64,000 nt of DNA from Auanema rhodensis. Taxonomy: Eukaryota > Nematoda > Chromadorea > Rhabditida > Rhabditidae. The stretch is from positions 15,282,476 to 15,346,475 of the forward strand of contig OZ059894.1 in assembly GCA_964057225.1 (NCBI GenBank). The letters are read 5' to 3'. A model generated the notes under the pieces. That model made no database searches. It was not told the origin of the DNA and was given only the letters and a program-made list of their open reading frames with translations. A program made the translations under genes and the position numbers. Below, one piece after another: positions 1 through 12,497 of the stretch. Each line of letters opens with the position of its first letter. The first letter of the stretch is position 1.

Positions 1-3000
1 GATTGACACATACCCATATTGCTCAGAATATGTTTAACTGTTGATACTGTTCACAAAACAAAAATCAAAATTGAAGCACTGACAGCTGAATATTTGAGAA
101 AAGCAGTAATATAGAAGTTAGCTGCTTATCAAATTGATAGAATAGTTAACAAATCTCCTTTAGTCCGTGTAGATGAACATCTAAATATATGTATAGTTCA
201 ATTACATAATAAGGCCACAAAATGAGAAAACAAAAAAGACAAAAATGTATTTATTCTTAGATCAATTGATAGCAACTATTGAGATCAATTGAGATACTAG
301 GTAATATGATGATGATGACGTAGTTACATAAAATCTCCTGGAGCTATATATGAAGAAGGAAATATCACAGAATTATTTAGGAAAGCAAAGAAGCTTTTTG
401 TGAATAAAAATATGAAATAGATTTATTGTATAGCTAGTATTTGATATTGAGATTAATGGAGATTTGAAACAAGAAAGAAAAGGTGGAATAAAAAGGAATT
501 GTAATTAGTAATAGCAGTAAAAGATCATTAATATCACTGAATAAATCGGTATACGTCAAATATGTGAAGATGCAAGTATATCAGGTGAGACGAAAGCTGT
601 TCAGAGAGAATAAAAGAAAGTAGATAAAGAAAACAAGTGTGTGCAGAGAACGAAAGAAGGTGGTCTCGAAGTAAAGAAAAGTAAAAGAGAGAGAGAGAGA
701 GATATGGAGAAACATAAAGGAGGAGAAAAAGGGAGAGATTGAAGAAATGAAACATATGCCGAAGAAATAAAATATAAAATGCATAAGAGAACAGGCAAAC
801 GAAAGAGAAGTGTCATGGGGTGGAGCTTTATAGACAGAATGCCAGAGCATACCATGAGAAACTAAAGCTCAATAGCTGCATACCGCCAGTTCTAATTGGC
901 ACCTGGTATCTTTCGTGAATTTATCTCTGCATCTACTTTACTTAATCATTTTTTAGTATAAGGTTGAGTTACTTAATAGATCCAACACGGAAGATAACAA
1001 GAGATCTAATAATGGTTTTACATTTGCCTAAGTTCACGTAAGAAATTATATGAAAATATGAATTGACGTGAAAAATAAATATAATATGCAAATGAAGCTA
1101 ATAACTCATTTAAACGATAGAACAGGGCATAACACGGTTGAAAATTGATTTTTCTTTTAATGTTGACTGTTAATTTGTATAGTTTTAATAATTTAGTACA
1201 GAATAAAGCAATGAGCTAAAAAAGAAATAATAGTAAAGAAAATATAATGATTATTGTTATTATAAAGAAGAAAAAATAAAACGCCTCTGGGAAACAATTT
1301 GTAAACGTTTTTGAATGAAAAAGGGAAATAACAAGAAAAACAAACAAAAATAGAATTACTTCTTAATTCTCTTGACTGTCACAGCACAATGAACAGCATC
1401 TCATTTATTTTCTAAATTCGAGCTTTACGTAGATACATACAAGTGTGTATGTACATATATAGTATATGGCATGTATACACATACATGTGCAAGTATTAAC
1501 TTGTGTTTTTGTTTGGAATAAATTACATACTATATACTATTATAACTTATATTATAACTTAACTATACATACACACGTACATGTATATCCATATTTGAAC
1601 TTTTTCTTTCTTTTTCTTTTTATAAAAATTTATGGTTGAAGGAATCATTATTTGTATTTTAAAATAAAAATTTTCGTCTATTCATTAGCTAGATAAATGC
1701 ACAAATGCGTGTGAATTTTTGAATAAAATACCCGTATATATCAAAGAGAATAAAGAAAAAAGGCGAAAATTAAAAGACAGAAATAGATGATATAAGCGAT
1801 AGTATGTAGCTCATGAATTTAAAAAAAATTATTGTATATATATATATATATATATATAATTAGTTTAGAGAAGCAATTTTCTCAATTCTAAATAGATATT
1901 GCTGCGTCAATGTAGGTGGCAGCTTTAGTCAAGTTTGCTAGCATTGTTGTTATCAAATGAGACTTTACAAGTTGAATAGCAAAAATGGATAATTTTTCTG
2001 AAATTTGACTGAAAGAATGATATCAAATTGAAAAATTAAACATGTTCAGTGTGTGTACCATGTATGTATGTATCCATCAACGTTCACATGCCCGAATTGA
2101 TCATTTAATTGAATTAATTACCTGTTCGATGTAGATTAAAATATGCGATTCCTGATATCTGAACTGAGCATAAAGCTAAAGCTCAAGAAATTACTTAGAA
2201 ATTATTTCGATCAGTGAATTAGAAAAGAATTCACCAATAAATGGCAGCTTTAATTTTTGAAAAAAAAGTTTAATTTTCATATAAGAAGTGGGAGATCAAT
2301 GTATAAAATGTGATCAGTTTTCATGAATATTCAAGAATGAAGCTGATAATAATCGAAAATAACTAGTTATAAACGTATGAAGTTTATGAAAATAGAGAAG
2401 TAGTACAGGAATATGTCCTCAACTGAAAATTATACAAAAGGTTCTGTATACTAAGCTTGTTAAAGAGGGAATTCCGTTCATTTGATGATAATTTAAGTGC
2501 GGTGTTTATTCTCATTTTTGGAAAAACAGAATAATTGTTATAAATGCAATTAAACTTTAATATTATTCAATTAATTGTATATATATATCTAAAACATTAT
2601 TCAATATTTCATGATTAACTTACACTTCATAAAGAAGAAAATGAAGAATGAAAAAGAAACATACAAGACAAACACATACATACATACACACTAACATTTA
2701 TTCATACATACACAACAACGTAAACAAAAATAATAAATGAGATTCAAGATACATGTCGATACATCTGTAGAACATCAAAATCAGAGAACATATACTAATT
2801 GCTGGTTATTAAATATTCTCTGTGATATACATAGTTTTGAAAAATACTTGAAGATTTAATGCTATAACATACTTTGTATGCAGTGTTGCTTAGCAAACAA
2901 AAAAAAATCTGGAGAAGAAGAAATAAATAGCAAAATGCAGAAGCAAAAGAAAATAATATTCGTTTAATTAGAGAATTATATAAATATGTGTCAGGTTCTT

Positions 3001-6000
3001 TTTTTTTGTTTCAAGAAAAAAAGAAAGAAACTGCTGTTTTTGTGCAGAAGTTCGAGTGGAAACATTATAATTTTCTGAAAACGGCAGATAGATAGATTGT
3101 ATTTGAATCTTTTAATATTATGACAGAAAGTAAAGAATATCTAAATATAATAATATATATATAAATAGTAACTTACTTATATATTTATTTATATTTGTTT
3201 ATTTTTAATAATATTATAGATTATTAGTTAAATATATATATATATATTTTAATACAACACATAGTTACGTATATATACATATATGTATATCTTATATATA
3301 TAATTATATAATTCTATTGAAATTTTTCAAATTCTCAGACAGAATTTCATAAATTTTGTGTTATACATATGTGTACATACATACTTCACGCAATCAACAT
3401 TCATATTGTATGTTAAATAATGAAAATAGACAAAATGTTTTGTTGATCATCAATATACAAAAAAAAAAAATTTTTACACATATTTATAATTATATATATA
3501 ATATATATTTATATATTAATTTGAGAAAGTGTCTGGATAAATCACAAAATGAAGAATATATGAGAATTGAGGTGAAAATGGGAAAAGAAATGAGGGCAAA
3601 CTAGAAGTAGTTAAACTAAATGAAAAATATTATTTATAACAAATAAGAAATGAAGCATACTGCCACATAAATAGCTAAATCAAATGCATATATTACGTCA
3701 TACTTACATATGATTTCAGATCTTGATGAGTAATTCGTGAAAATATCACTTAAAGAATGATGAGTAAATATTATATTATACATATATAAATATATATTTA
3801 TATATATATTAAATATGAAATACATATATACATATGTATGTATCATAAAATCGTTTTATAATATAATAGAAATTATCATAATTTACTATGAATCAGAGAA
3901 CGCGGAAGTCAACCGTTTTGCCAAAAGCCACAAATGAAAATGAAAACGATTTTCGCCAAATGAGTTATCGATATTCTAAATACTAGTCATATCACGTCTC
4001 AACGAGTAAAATAGATTCATAAAAAATATTTAACGTGTTGAGATTATTTCTCCAAACATCTATTATTCCGCAAAATTTTTAGAAATTTTATATGAAGAAA
4101 TGAAAAAATAAAGAATTACGAAGTATTCTTTTAATTAGGAAAAGGCGGATAAAATTAAAATGAGAAAGTTAAAATTAAAATTCTTAAGAGATGTGCATGT
4201 GTGTGGGTATGTGTACTTAAAGGAGTGGAATAAAGATATGACGTGCATAAGACAAATGAAATAAGATTAAATTGGTGGAAAATGAAAAGCCTAAAACGTT
4301 TGAGTGCGATCCGATTGAATTTAGTTTTAGGAGATCAAATCCAGTTTTAATAATTTTTTTTCGTCGAAATTAAGGGATAAAGTTAAAGTTTTAGAACATT
4401 GAAGCTTTAAAATTGGATTATATGGATATTGAGAATATTGGCTCCGAGAAGCTTCTTATTTTATAAAATTATATTTATCCGTTTGATTTGTCGAAATTTT
4501 GACAAAGAAAATCATTCAATTTCTTTTTCGTTTGACGATAAAACAATGTCTTTTCGAAGCTGCAAGTTTGTACTTGTATAGAAATAAAATTGGATGAATA
4601 CAATTTTGTATTTAATCTGTAGTATGACATGAGCATAAGCTTGAGCGCATCTGCAGCTTCTCTTGCTGCCTCTTGACGTGGGAAGCTTCTTAGCATAGAA
4701 CAACCCAAGTCACCTGAGTCTCGAAGCTTGATTAAGGTTCAGTCGCATAGCTTGATTGAACTAATGAAAGCTCTGCAGCTCTTTTGAATTGAACACAGAG
4801 GGGGTGTTTGGAAAACGGCACAAGGTACAAATTTTGTAAATTTTGTTTTTTTTTTGTTTAAAATTTCATATAAGCTTACGTGCTTTTACATATATTTTAT
4901 TCGAAGAAAATCTTTTATTCTAAATTAAATAAATTTTGAACTACTTTGAAAATAAAATAAATGCACCACTACTATTTAAAATGAATATATTTTAAAGAAA
5001 AAAAACATAAATTCAGAATAGATTTAAACAAAATATTAATGAATATACACATGTATATCTATACATTCATACGTATGTACTTTATATAATAGATTGAAAT
5101 TAATATTAAAAACTATTTTTAATAATATCGATTAGTCTTAATTCAATTTTGTAAGCTCAAAAAATCATAATTCAACCAATATATATTTTATTTAATAATT
5201 GAAAAATTTGCAAAGTGGACATGAGCAAATGTGAAATAAAACAGAAAAATACAAATATCTTGAAAGAAAAATCGTTATTGTAAGAATAAAATTCAGTTTT
5301 TAACTATAATAGTTAAATAGAAATCAATAATTTAATATAATAATTTGGAAAAAAAGCTTTGATTCAAAGCTTCAAGCGTCAAAAACAGCAAAATATACAT
5401 ATGTATATACATATATTTATATTTCTATATACATAAATAGGATAAGAAATATAAATAATTTTATAAACTTTAAAAGAAAAGCCAAACAACTTGATATCAT
5501 AAGTCTGAAATCTGACCAGCACCAGCTCCAACACTACATGAGAGCTGCCTTTCCTTTTTTCATATATCCTCCCTTTACACCATTAATTCTGTTTTCGACT
5601 CCATCCACTTTTCTCTTTTCCTTTTTCTCAATATATCTCGATAACTATTTCTCAATTTGGTTATCTATTCATGCATATGGTTAACTGATCATAGCTTAAC
5701 ACCATGTATTCAGTAAAATCACTTCATGATTCGTTTGGGGAGTCGTTTGTTTGAAAGTATATCTCCGCATATTCGTCTCTATAGGCAACATGATGTGATC
5801 GACCTCAAACTTAACTCAACGTATTGAAAATTCAATTATATTTCTATTAAAAAGAAAAAAGAAAACATTTTGATTGTAATAAACAAATATAAAATTTGAA
5901 AAAATAAATAAAAATAGTTAAATATAAACTATTTTTTCATAATATATTATATGTTTTATATATTATAACAACAATTTAACTAAATAAATATGTATTGATA

Positions 6001-6329
6001 CATATAAATACATATTATATAATGATTAGTTAGATATTTATTTGGTAAATGTAAGAATCAAAAATTATATTTTGTCTTAGAATACAGATCAAAAAATAAA
6101 TTATTGAGGAAAAAGAAAAAGCAAAGTAACTGTTTGAATAACCTGATTATGTAATGTATGATTAAGCTTTAAAATTTAATAAAAGCTTAATCTATATGTT
6201 ATACATGATAGATACGTTAATTACAGATTTGCTGTTTGCATATTACGCTTCTATTCATTAATCTTGTTATCAGTTCTGTTTGAGATGAACAAGAGAAAAT
6301 GAAGTGACAGAAGTGTTGAGGTTGAAAGA

Positions 6330-6350
6330 AAGATAGAGAGAGAAAGAGAG

Positions 6351-6381
<31 letters not shown>

Positions 6382-6421
6382 AAGAGAGAGAAAGAGAGGG
6401 AGAGGAGAGGGAGAGAGAGAA
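6330..6421. repeat. Imperfect GA microsatellite
   Basis: A run of GA and GAAA units broken by single A or G insertions. It makes a Leu/Ser/Phe-rich spurious frame on the minus strand, which I do not call as a gene. Confidence 0.85.
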
Positions 6422-7231
6422 AAAATGATGTGTAAGGATGAAAGAAAAGAGGTGGAGAAAGAAAATGATCGGTAATATGGGATTTCCTCTCATGAATGTT
6501 TTTGTGAGTTACGCTTTAATATGAACCTGAGTAGCTTTTCTCTTTTAATAAAATATTAAATCTCTGCTAAAATATGCAAATATACATATGTATATATGTA
6601 TATATAGAGAGTTTTTAGTTGTTTCAATATATAAAACAAATATATATAATATATAGCATTTGCTATCAAATGTTGTAGAAAAACAAAAATTATATAGTAT
6701 AATTAAATTTTTGATTTTTGAATAAAAATGAACATATAGTTAAAGTTTGTGATAGATCATGAGATAAGAATGTCGTCGTGTTTTAGAAGAGAACAGAATA
6801 TTCGCTCAGATATTGAGCTTTAATCGCCATCTTCAGAGAATAACTTCAATAATATACTACCTAACAATTATATAAAAATAGAAAAAACTATTTTTATGTA
6901 TTTAAATTAATTTTTGTACAAAATAAACATACGTAGATGTATGTATATATCATACATATATAGTTATAGATAATGAGTTTAGAAAAAAAAAAGAAGAAAA
7001 GATAAAAATTTCATATAAAACAATCTTTTAAATGAATTTTATTTACGAAGATAGTTAATTCAATAGTTTCAATTGAAAATTATATTTTCAAAAATTTCAA
7101 ATAAAAATAAAGAAGTAGAGTTGATTAGAGTAGATATATATGTATATTTGATATAAGTATCGTCGTGCTAATGCAGCTGCTTTTACATACTATGTATAAG
7201 CTGAATCACCTATAATTATGTTGTACTATAT

Positions 7232-7236
7232 ATAAC

Positions 7237-7267
<31 letters not shown>

Positions 7268-7292
7268 GAAGAGAGAGAGAGAGAGAGAGAGG
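7232..7292. repeat. Compound (TA)n-(GA)n microsatellite
   Basis: A TA run ending near 7252 passes directly into a GA run to about 7292, with two GGAA interruptions. It lies about 180 bp beyond the stop codon of the adjacent transthyretin-like gene. Confidence 0.85.
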
Positions 7293-7472
7293 AAGATTTA
7301 ATTAGATAATTTATAAAAAAAGTTTTAAAAAATAAAAAATAAACACACCATGAACAATAAGAAAAAAAGTGAATATGAGAAAAAATAAATTTCAAAGAAC
7401 ATATTTGAACATTTATGAAAACATAATAGAAAATTGTATTTGAGTTGAGTGAAAAGTCTAATAATTATGCAA

Positions 7473-8246
7473 TCAATGGTTACAGCTACGTGTTTCAGAT
7501 GGATGAGTTCCATTTAGATAAATATGTCCTAAATCATACCACCTGCTAGCTTTTCCATGATGTATGAATGATTTAGGTATGAGGTAAGTCCATTGCTTTT
7601 GACATGGCTAAATATAAAATGTATTTCAAAAGTTGAAAAGTTGCAGCTTAGTCAACGTACTCGGATACCATCATTACAATCATGGTAAATATAGAGAACA
7701 GGATCGATATCAGTGAGCTCTCGTGTTGTGCCATCCACTTGAAATTCCCCATCCTTATCCGTATAAGCTTCATCTAGCAGGTCGTCTGGATCACCGGGGT
7801 CTAAACAGGAAGAAGCGGAACTACATGAATAATGATGAAATTTCCTTATAATAGTATCTATTTTTGGTAAATAAAATTAGAATTTCTTCGAAATACATCC
7901 TTAATATGAAAAATTTTGAAATTTAAACAAATTATATATTAAATTTAATAGATGAGAGGGAGTTAAAATTAATATTATTCATATAAATCAGTCTGTAACT
8001 AAACATTTTGAAAGTGTTTAAGTGGTATGTTTCGATATAAAAACTATATTTTCGTCTTGTTAAGATATAATATTAAACATATTATCATATTTCAAACATA
8101 CTCGTATCTATATCATATAATTTTATTTTTGTATTTCTCAGAACCAAATCACCACAGTGAGTTATTCCTTTAACAGCAACACCTTGTAGTCGAAATGTTG
8201 TTATTGTTGCAAAACAACAAATTAGAAGTAGAATACGAAAAGACAT
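7473..8246 (-). CDS. Transthyretin-like (TTR) secreted protein, paralogue 1
   Basis: A 139-aa member of the nematode transthyretin-like family of small secreted beta-sandwich proteins. Family members are extracellular and their ligands mostly unknown. Three exons join in frame: 8102-8246, 7661-7800 and 7473-7607. An N-terminal signal peptide (residues 1 to about 18, MSFRILLLICC...) is followed by GVAVKG and CGD, then DPDDLLDEAYTDKDGEF, then ELTDIDPVLYIYHDCNDG, the family hallmark. Outside the signal it has four cysteines (HCGD, HDC, PCQK, SCNH), consistent with two disulphides. The start is supported by an acceptor (TTATAG) abutting the ATG, as expected for trans-splicing. It lies 351 bp downstream of paralogue 2 on the same strand, so tandem duplication is clear and co-transcription is possible. 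Family assignment is secure; specific function is unknown. Confidence 0.93.
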
Positions 8247-8597
8247 CTATAAGCTTGAAGCATGAAATATTGATTAACCAATAATATAACTATATTTATA
8301 TAATATTTATATTAAAGCATAATTATGACGAAATTCAAAATATTTTATTTTAGATAACGGTAGAGATACGAGATCTCAATAACTACAAGTGAAGATAGAT
8401 ATAGATATCAATTCACAGCTGCGATGTCGGCTGATCTTAGCACACCTGCTAATTTTAAAAAAAAATTTTTAATCTGAAATATGTAAGATATTGTCTTAAG
8501 AAATCAATATTATTTTAAAATTATCTACAAACACTTTATAATTTGTTCTATGTGACAATGCAATTATATTCGTGTACATATTAAACGAACCAAAACT

Positions 8598-9256
8598 TTA
8601 ATCGAAATCCTCAACACGACTCTCGCCATGCTTTATTCTTGTTTCCAAGTTAAATGTTCCAAAATCAAATGTTCTTCTATTCTATAAAGAGCAATAAATT
8701 TTGAAAAAAAGAAAAACCTTTTAAAAATTGTTTCAATTTAATATATGAACCTCGCTTGTCTTGCTGAAATATTTATCAGGAATTTGGAAAATAAACTTTC
8801 GACGACCAGCCTGAAATATTAGATTCGAATATGAAAGTAAGAAATTTTTTCGATTGAAATAAAAAAGTTTGAGAGAGTAAAGTTCAAATAGTAAAATATT
8901 TACATAAATTATAATTTACCTTTACACCATCGTCACAATCATGATGTATTGTCATTACAAGATGCTCAAGATCACTCTCAATTTGTTCTTCAATGAAGAA
9001 AGTACCATTTTCATTTGTATGTGCTTCACCAATTAGATTTTCTACTTCTTGAAACCGATTATATATTATTTGTTATAATTATAATGAATTTAGAAATATA
9101 TTTTCAACCTTGTTTTTCATTCCATAACCGGATTAGTACACGAAACGCAGAGTATTCGCCACATATTAAGCGGCCATTTAATGAAAACCTTACAGCAGAA
9201 GTTGAACTTATAAGATTCATTATTATAAGAAAATTAATTATAAACAAGTATTTCAT
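8598..9256 (-). CDS. Transthyretin-like (TTR) secreted protein, paralogue 2
   Basis: Another 139-aa nematode transthyretin-like protein, from four exons: 9109-9256, 8920-9047, 8751-8810 and 8598-8681. The signal peptide is residues 1 to about 21 (MKYLFIINFLIIMNLISSTSA). It is followed by VRFSLNGRLICGEY, then ENLIGEAHTNENGTF, an MTIHHDCDDG core, and FIFQIPDKY, then FGTFNLET. Compared with its neighbour it keeps only two conserved cysteines (CGEY and HDC). Its first two intron positions and phases (phase 1 near residue 49, phase 0 just after the HDC block) match paralogue 1, and it has one extra phase-0 intron. An acceptor (TTTACAG) ends 2 nt before the ATG. The upstream 200-300 bp hold a dense ACGTG cluster. 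Function is not inferable beyond secreted TTR family. Confidence 0.93.
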
Positions 9257-9471
9257 GGCTGTAAATAAATAATTTTTAATGAATTAAACGACTAACAAAT
9301 ACAATCATGAATAAATCAATGACCAGAAGATATCATGAAAATGTGATAAGCAGCCGAAAACAATTCGATAAGAGTTTTCTATTTTGCTAATCATTTCCAT
9401 CATTTTTTTTTCTTTTGAATATTAAGCCATCACATCATAATTGCAGATATTTTCTTTCAATCAGCATACTT

Positions 9472-9555
9472 CACGTGAGCTGTACACGTGTGCTACGTGT
9501 GACGTGGGTTGTGTGGGCGCGCAATGTATGTGTGGACGTGGGACATGTACACGTG
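9472..9555. promoter_or_regulatory. Cluster of six ACGTG motifs upstream of TTR paralogue 2
   Basis: Six ACGTG cores occur within 84 bp (9473, 9486, 9495, 9502, 9536, 9551), three as perfect CACGTG E-boxes (9472, 9485, 9550). The background is so AT-rich that such words are rare. The cluster lies 216-300 bp upstream of the start at 9256. ACGTG/RCGTG is the core of bHLH, bHLH-PAS (HIF type) and some bZIP sites. Which factor binds is inference. Confidence 0.5.
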
Positions 9556-10273
9556 GACTGTACAAATGCATAAAATATTTTGATTGATAAAGCTATTTAA
9601 GATATTGCTATCTCACGAAACGGTTGCACTTCATATTTGATATTTTGCAATGTTTTTCCCGAAAATATTCGTGATATTATGCGATTCTTGCCGTTTCAAT
9701 GATTTTATAAATGAACAAGAAGTTGAAATAATATAAAATAGGAAGTATCATGTATATACATACGAACAAAGTTTGGTACTTTGATTGAATACGTTTTAAC
9801 TACTGACTACTATTCTAACTATAAAATTGAAAATAATTTGTCAACTTCTTTTTTTATCTCATTTCACAAGATTATTACCATCGCATAATATAATATTTAA
9901 TTGAATCCAATCAGTCAACATAATTTAAAAAATTGATATATTATATAGAATTGCATATCATTTATGCAAATTGTCTATTATATAAAATCTTATAATATAT
10001 ATAAATATATATAAAAAATATTCATTCAAACAGTAGTAAAATGATAATTAACATTATATGATGTATAACCCAACACATAAAAAAAGATCACAATGATTCT
10101 GATAATAAGTGGAGCTTCAAGATTCAAAATTAAAAAAAAAAAATAAAAAGTGAGCCTGTGCTTTTGTTGCAAATGGTTTGTGACAGTTATTTCACAATTA
10201 AATTTATAAATATGTATACTTTAATATCATAAAGGAGAAACACATAAATTGGATCATATTTTCAGATGAAAAC

Positions 10274-11711
10274 TCAGGATGTGTCTCCTGATGAGGCAGC
10301 TGCTTCATTTAGTGAATTTCTCCATGAAAAATATAACCAATATGAGATGCAGAAGATGGAAAATGTGGTTGGAAATACCCATCTACTATCTAAATTTATA
10401 TATTTTTTATTTATTTTATAATAAATAGAAGAAGAATGTGTTAGAATCAGCTTACATCTATCTATTCGTCGGGCAATTCGCTCATTTCGCAAAGCACATT
10501 TTTGACATGGCTTTGTAAAATCGTATTTGCTGTAGATATGAGCAGCTGCATGTGGTGTTGCTGACATCAAAGCCTAAAAAAGAGTTTTAAACAGATTGTT
10601 TTCATTTGATCAAGCAAGTGAGTTGTCCATTGAAATACTTCAAATGGCCAGTTTCTATAGAGTGATCGATAGATTTACACATCAATTTAACAGCAAACTC
10701 AGAGTTAGTACTGGAAAAGATTTGAAAGAAAACACAGAAAACGTGCAGGAAACAATACACATAGTTAACATGCTCATATTCTATTAGTATTTAAACACTG
10801 AAATATTATACAAATAAGGTTAGTATTCGAAGAATTGAGGAAAAAATGTCTTCAACAAGGAACTTCGTACTTATAATTAACTTTGTTCAAAGTTCTCCTT
10901 ATTATAATTCATCATCTCAGACAGAATTTAAAAGAATTGTTCAATTTATTTTCAGTTTTAATAGCTTTTATGATTAATAAATTGATTTCGATGATTAATA
11001 TATCAGGGCTTTTCTTCATTAAGCTATTTTTTTCTTATAAGAAATGAACAAATCTTTGAAACAGAGGACCAACATCTTACATATAATGGATGCTATATAG
11101 ATTACTGTATAGTTCATGCAATTTCAATCATAGCAATATCATAACATGAACGTGAACTTTCTAATTAAAAACAAAAATAATTTCAAATTTTATAGAACAG
11201 GGTGCTTCCGGTTGGAGTAAACCATTTAACCTAAGTGAAACATGAAACTTACACTATTTTCAGCCTCACTTTCAAGCCATTCTCTAGTAGCGATTCGCTC
11301 GGCAACTAGAGCCGTGCCGAATATGGTCTAGAGTATATATACGAAAGATAAGATATTTTGACAAAAAATGTTTGAGATTGATTGATAGAGAATAGTTTGT
11401 TATTATGCTAATTTCATTACAACATAATTATAAAAGATTTTTCTTAATCTGTGATGTGGCGAAAATCAATCACCCTGCCTGAATGCATTTTGCACTTTAT
11501 TCGTTCAAGAATACCAAATTTTTGGATGAATTTTCAAAATTAAAAAGTTTGTTAATAGATAAATATAGGGTATTTATATATTTTTCAATATTTTATATAT
11601 AAATACTTTTTAAAATTTAAATTGACTGAAATACTAGAAATCTTCTTACTACATAATCGTTTTTCTATGATTAAAAGAGTATAGAGTTAAAAGAAATTTG
11701 GCATTCAAAAG

Positions 11712-11779
<68 letters not shown>

Positions 11780-12451
11780 CATACATATATAGATTATATA
11801 GATTATACATTTATATTATTTGTGTTAACTATATCATATAATTAAAGCAAATAATATTCAGAATAAGAACATATAAACATGATTTGTTAGACTTTGCAAC
11901 TTTGTTTCTGGACATGAGAAAATCGGATGAATTTAAAAATAAATTATAAACAAACCGCTGTATGATTCATACAAGCTGATAATCCTTGTGTCAAAGAGAA
12001 GGCAGGAACACCTCCGGATCGGCTTTTCGTTGGTTCTGGTCTCGTCGCTGGTGGTGGACTGTCACAACGCTGTAACTCACGTGAACACACTCCAGAAGGT
12101 TAGTTAAATTTTTAATCTTTGTGTGAAAATGAAATATCTAAGGAAAAACGATGCTAAATGCCCCCACAAGGATAGAAGTACAATCCAAAATATTTGAGTT
12201 GTGTTTGAAAAAAGTTGTACTTGTTGATATAAACTATGTTGAAAAGTTGACTAAATTGTTTTAAATTTACAAGCTATCTAAGGACATTTGTTTTGGAATA
12301 AGACATTAATGAATGGTGGACATAAGACAAAATCAGACAAAACCATGGTTAACACAGAAGGTAAACGAACTAAAGCCATTGGTAATTGACTATATATTAA
12401 GGTTTTTACATTGGTTGTTTTATCAGAAAAATAAGGAATGGTAAAAGAGAG

Positions 12452-12497
<46 letters not shown>

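Larger units (their letters stand above)
1..7472. other. Gene-poor AT-rich region
   Basis: I found no spliced or unspliced gene here. The stretch lies downstream (3') of the first transthyretin-like gene. It contains poly-purine tracts (about 640-760 and 6320-6430), TA runs (about 1833-1859, 3230-3250), and scattered palindromic TACATATGTA-type words. A less AT-rich patch at about 4620-4810 has several AAGCTT words and a 77-codon minus-strand frame. I see no splice partners or recognisable family for that frame. Confidence 0.6.

Noticed and set aside
4475-4708. 77-codon minus-strand frame starting MGCSMLRSFPR
   Set aside because: The start resembles a lipidation signal but lacks Ser/Thr at position 6. 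The rest is not recognisable and no splice continuation was found.
7661-7800. TTR paralogue 1 ending at an in-frame TGA soon after the HDC motif
   Set aside because: The TGA lies just past a good donor (CGA then GTACGT). Splicing to 7607 restores the expected C-terminal half of the family.
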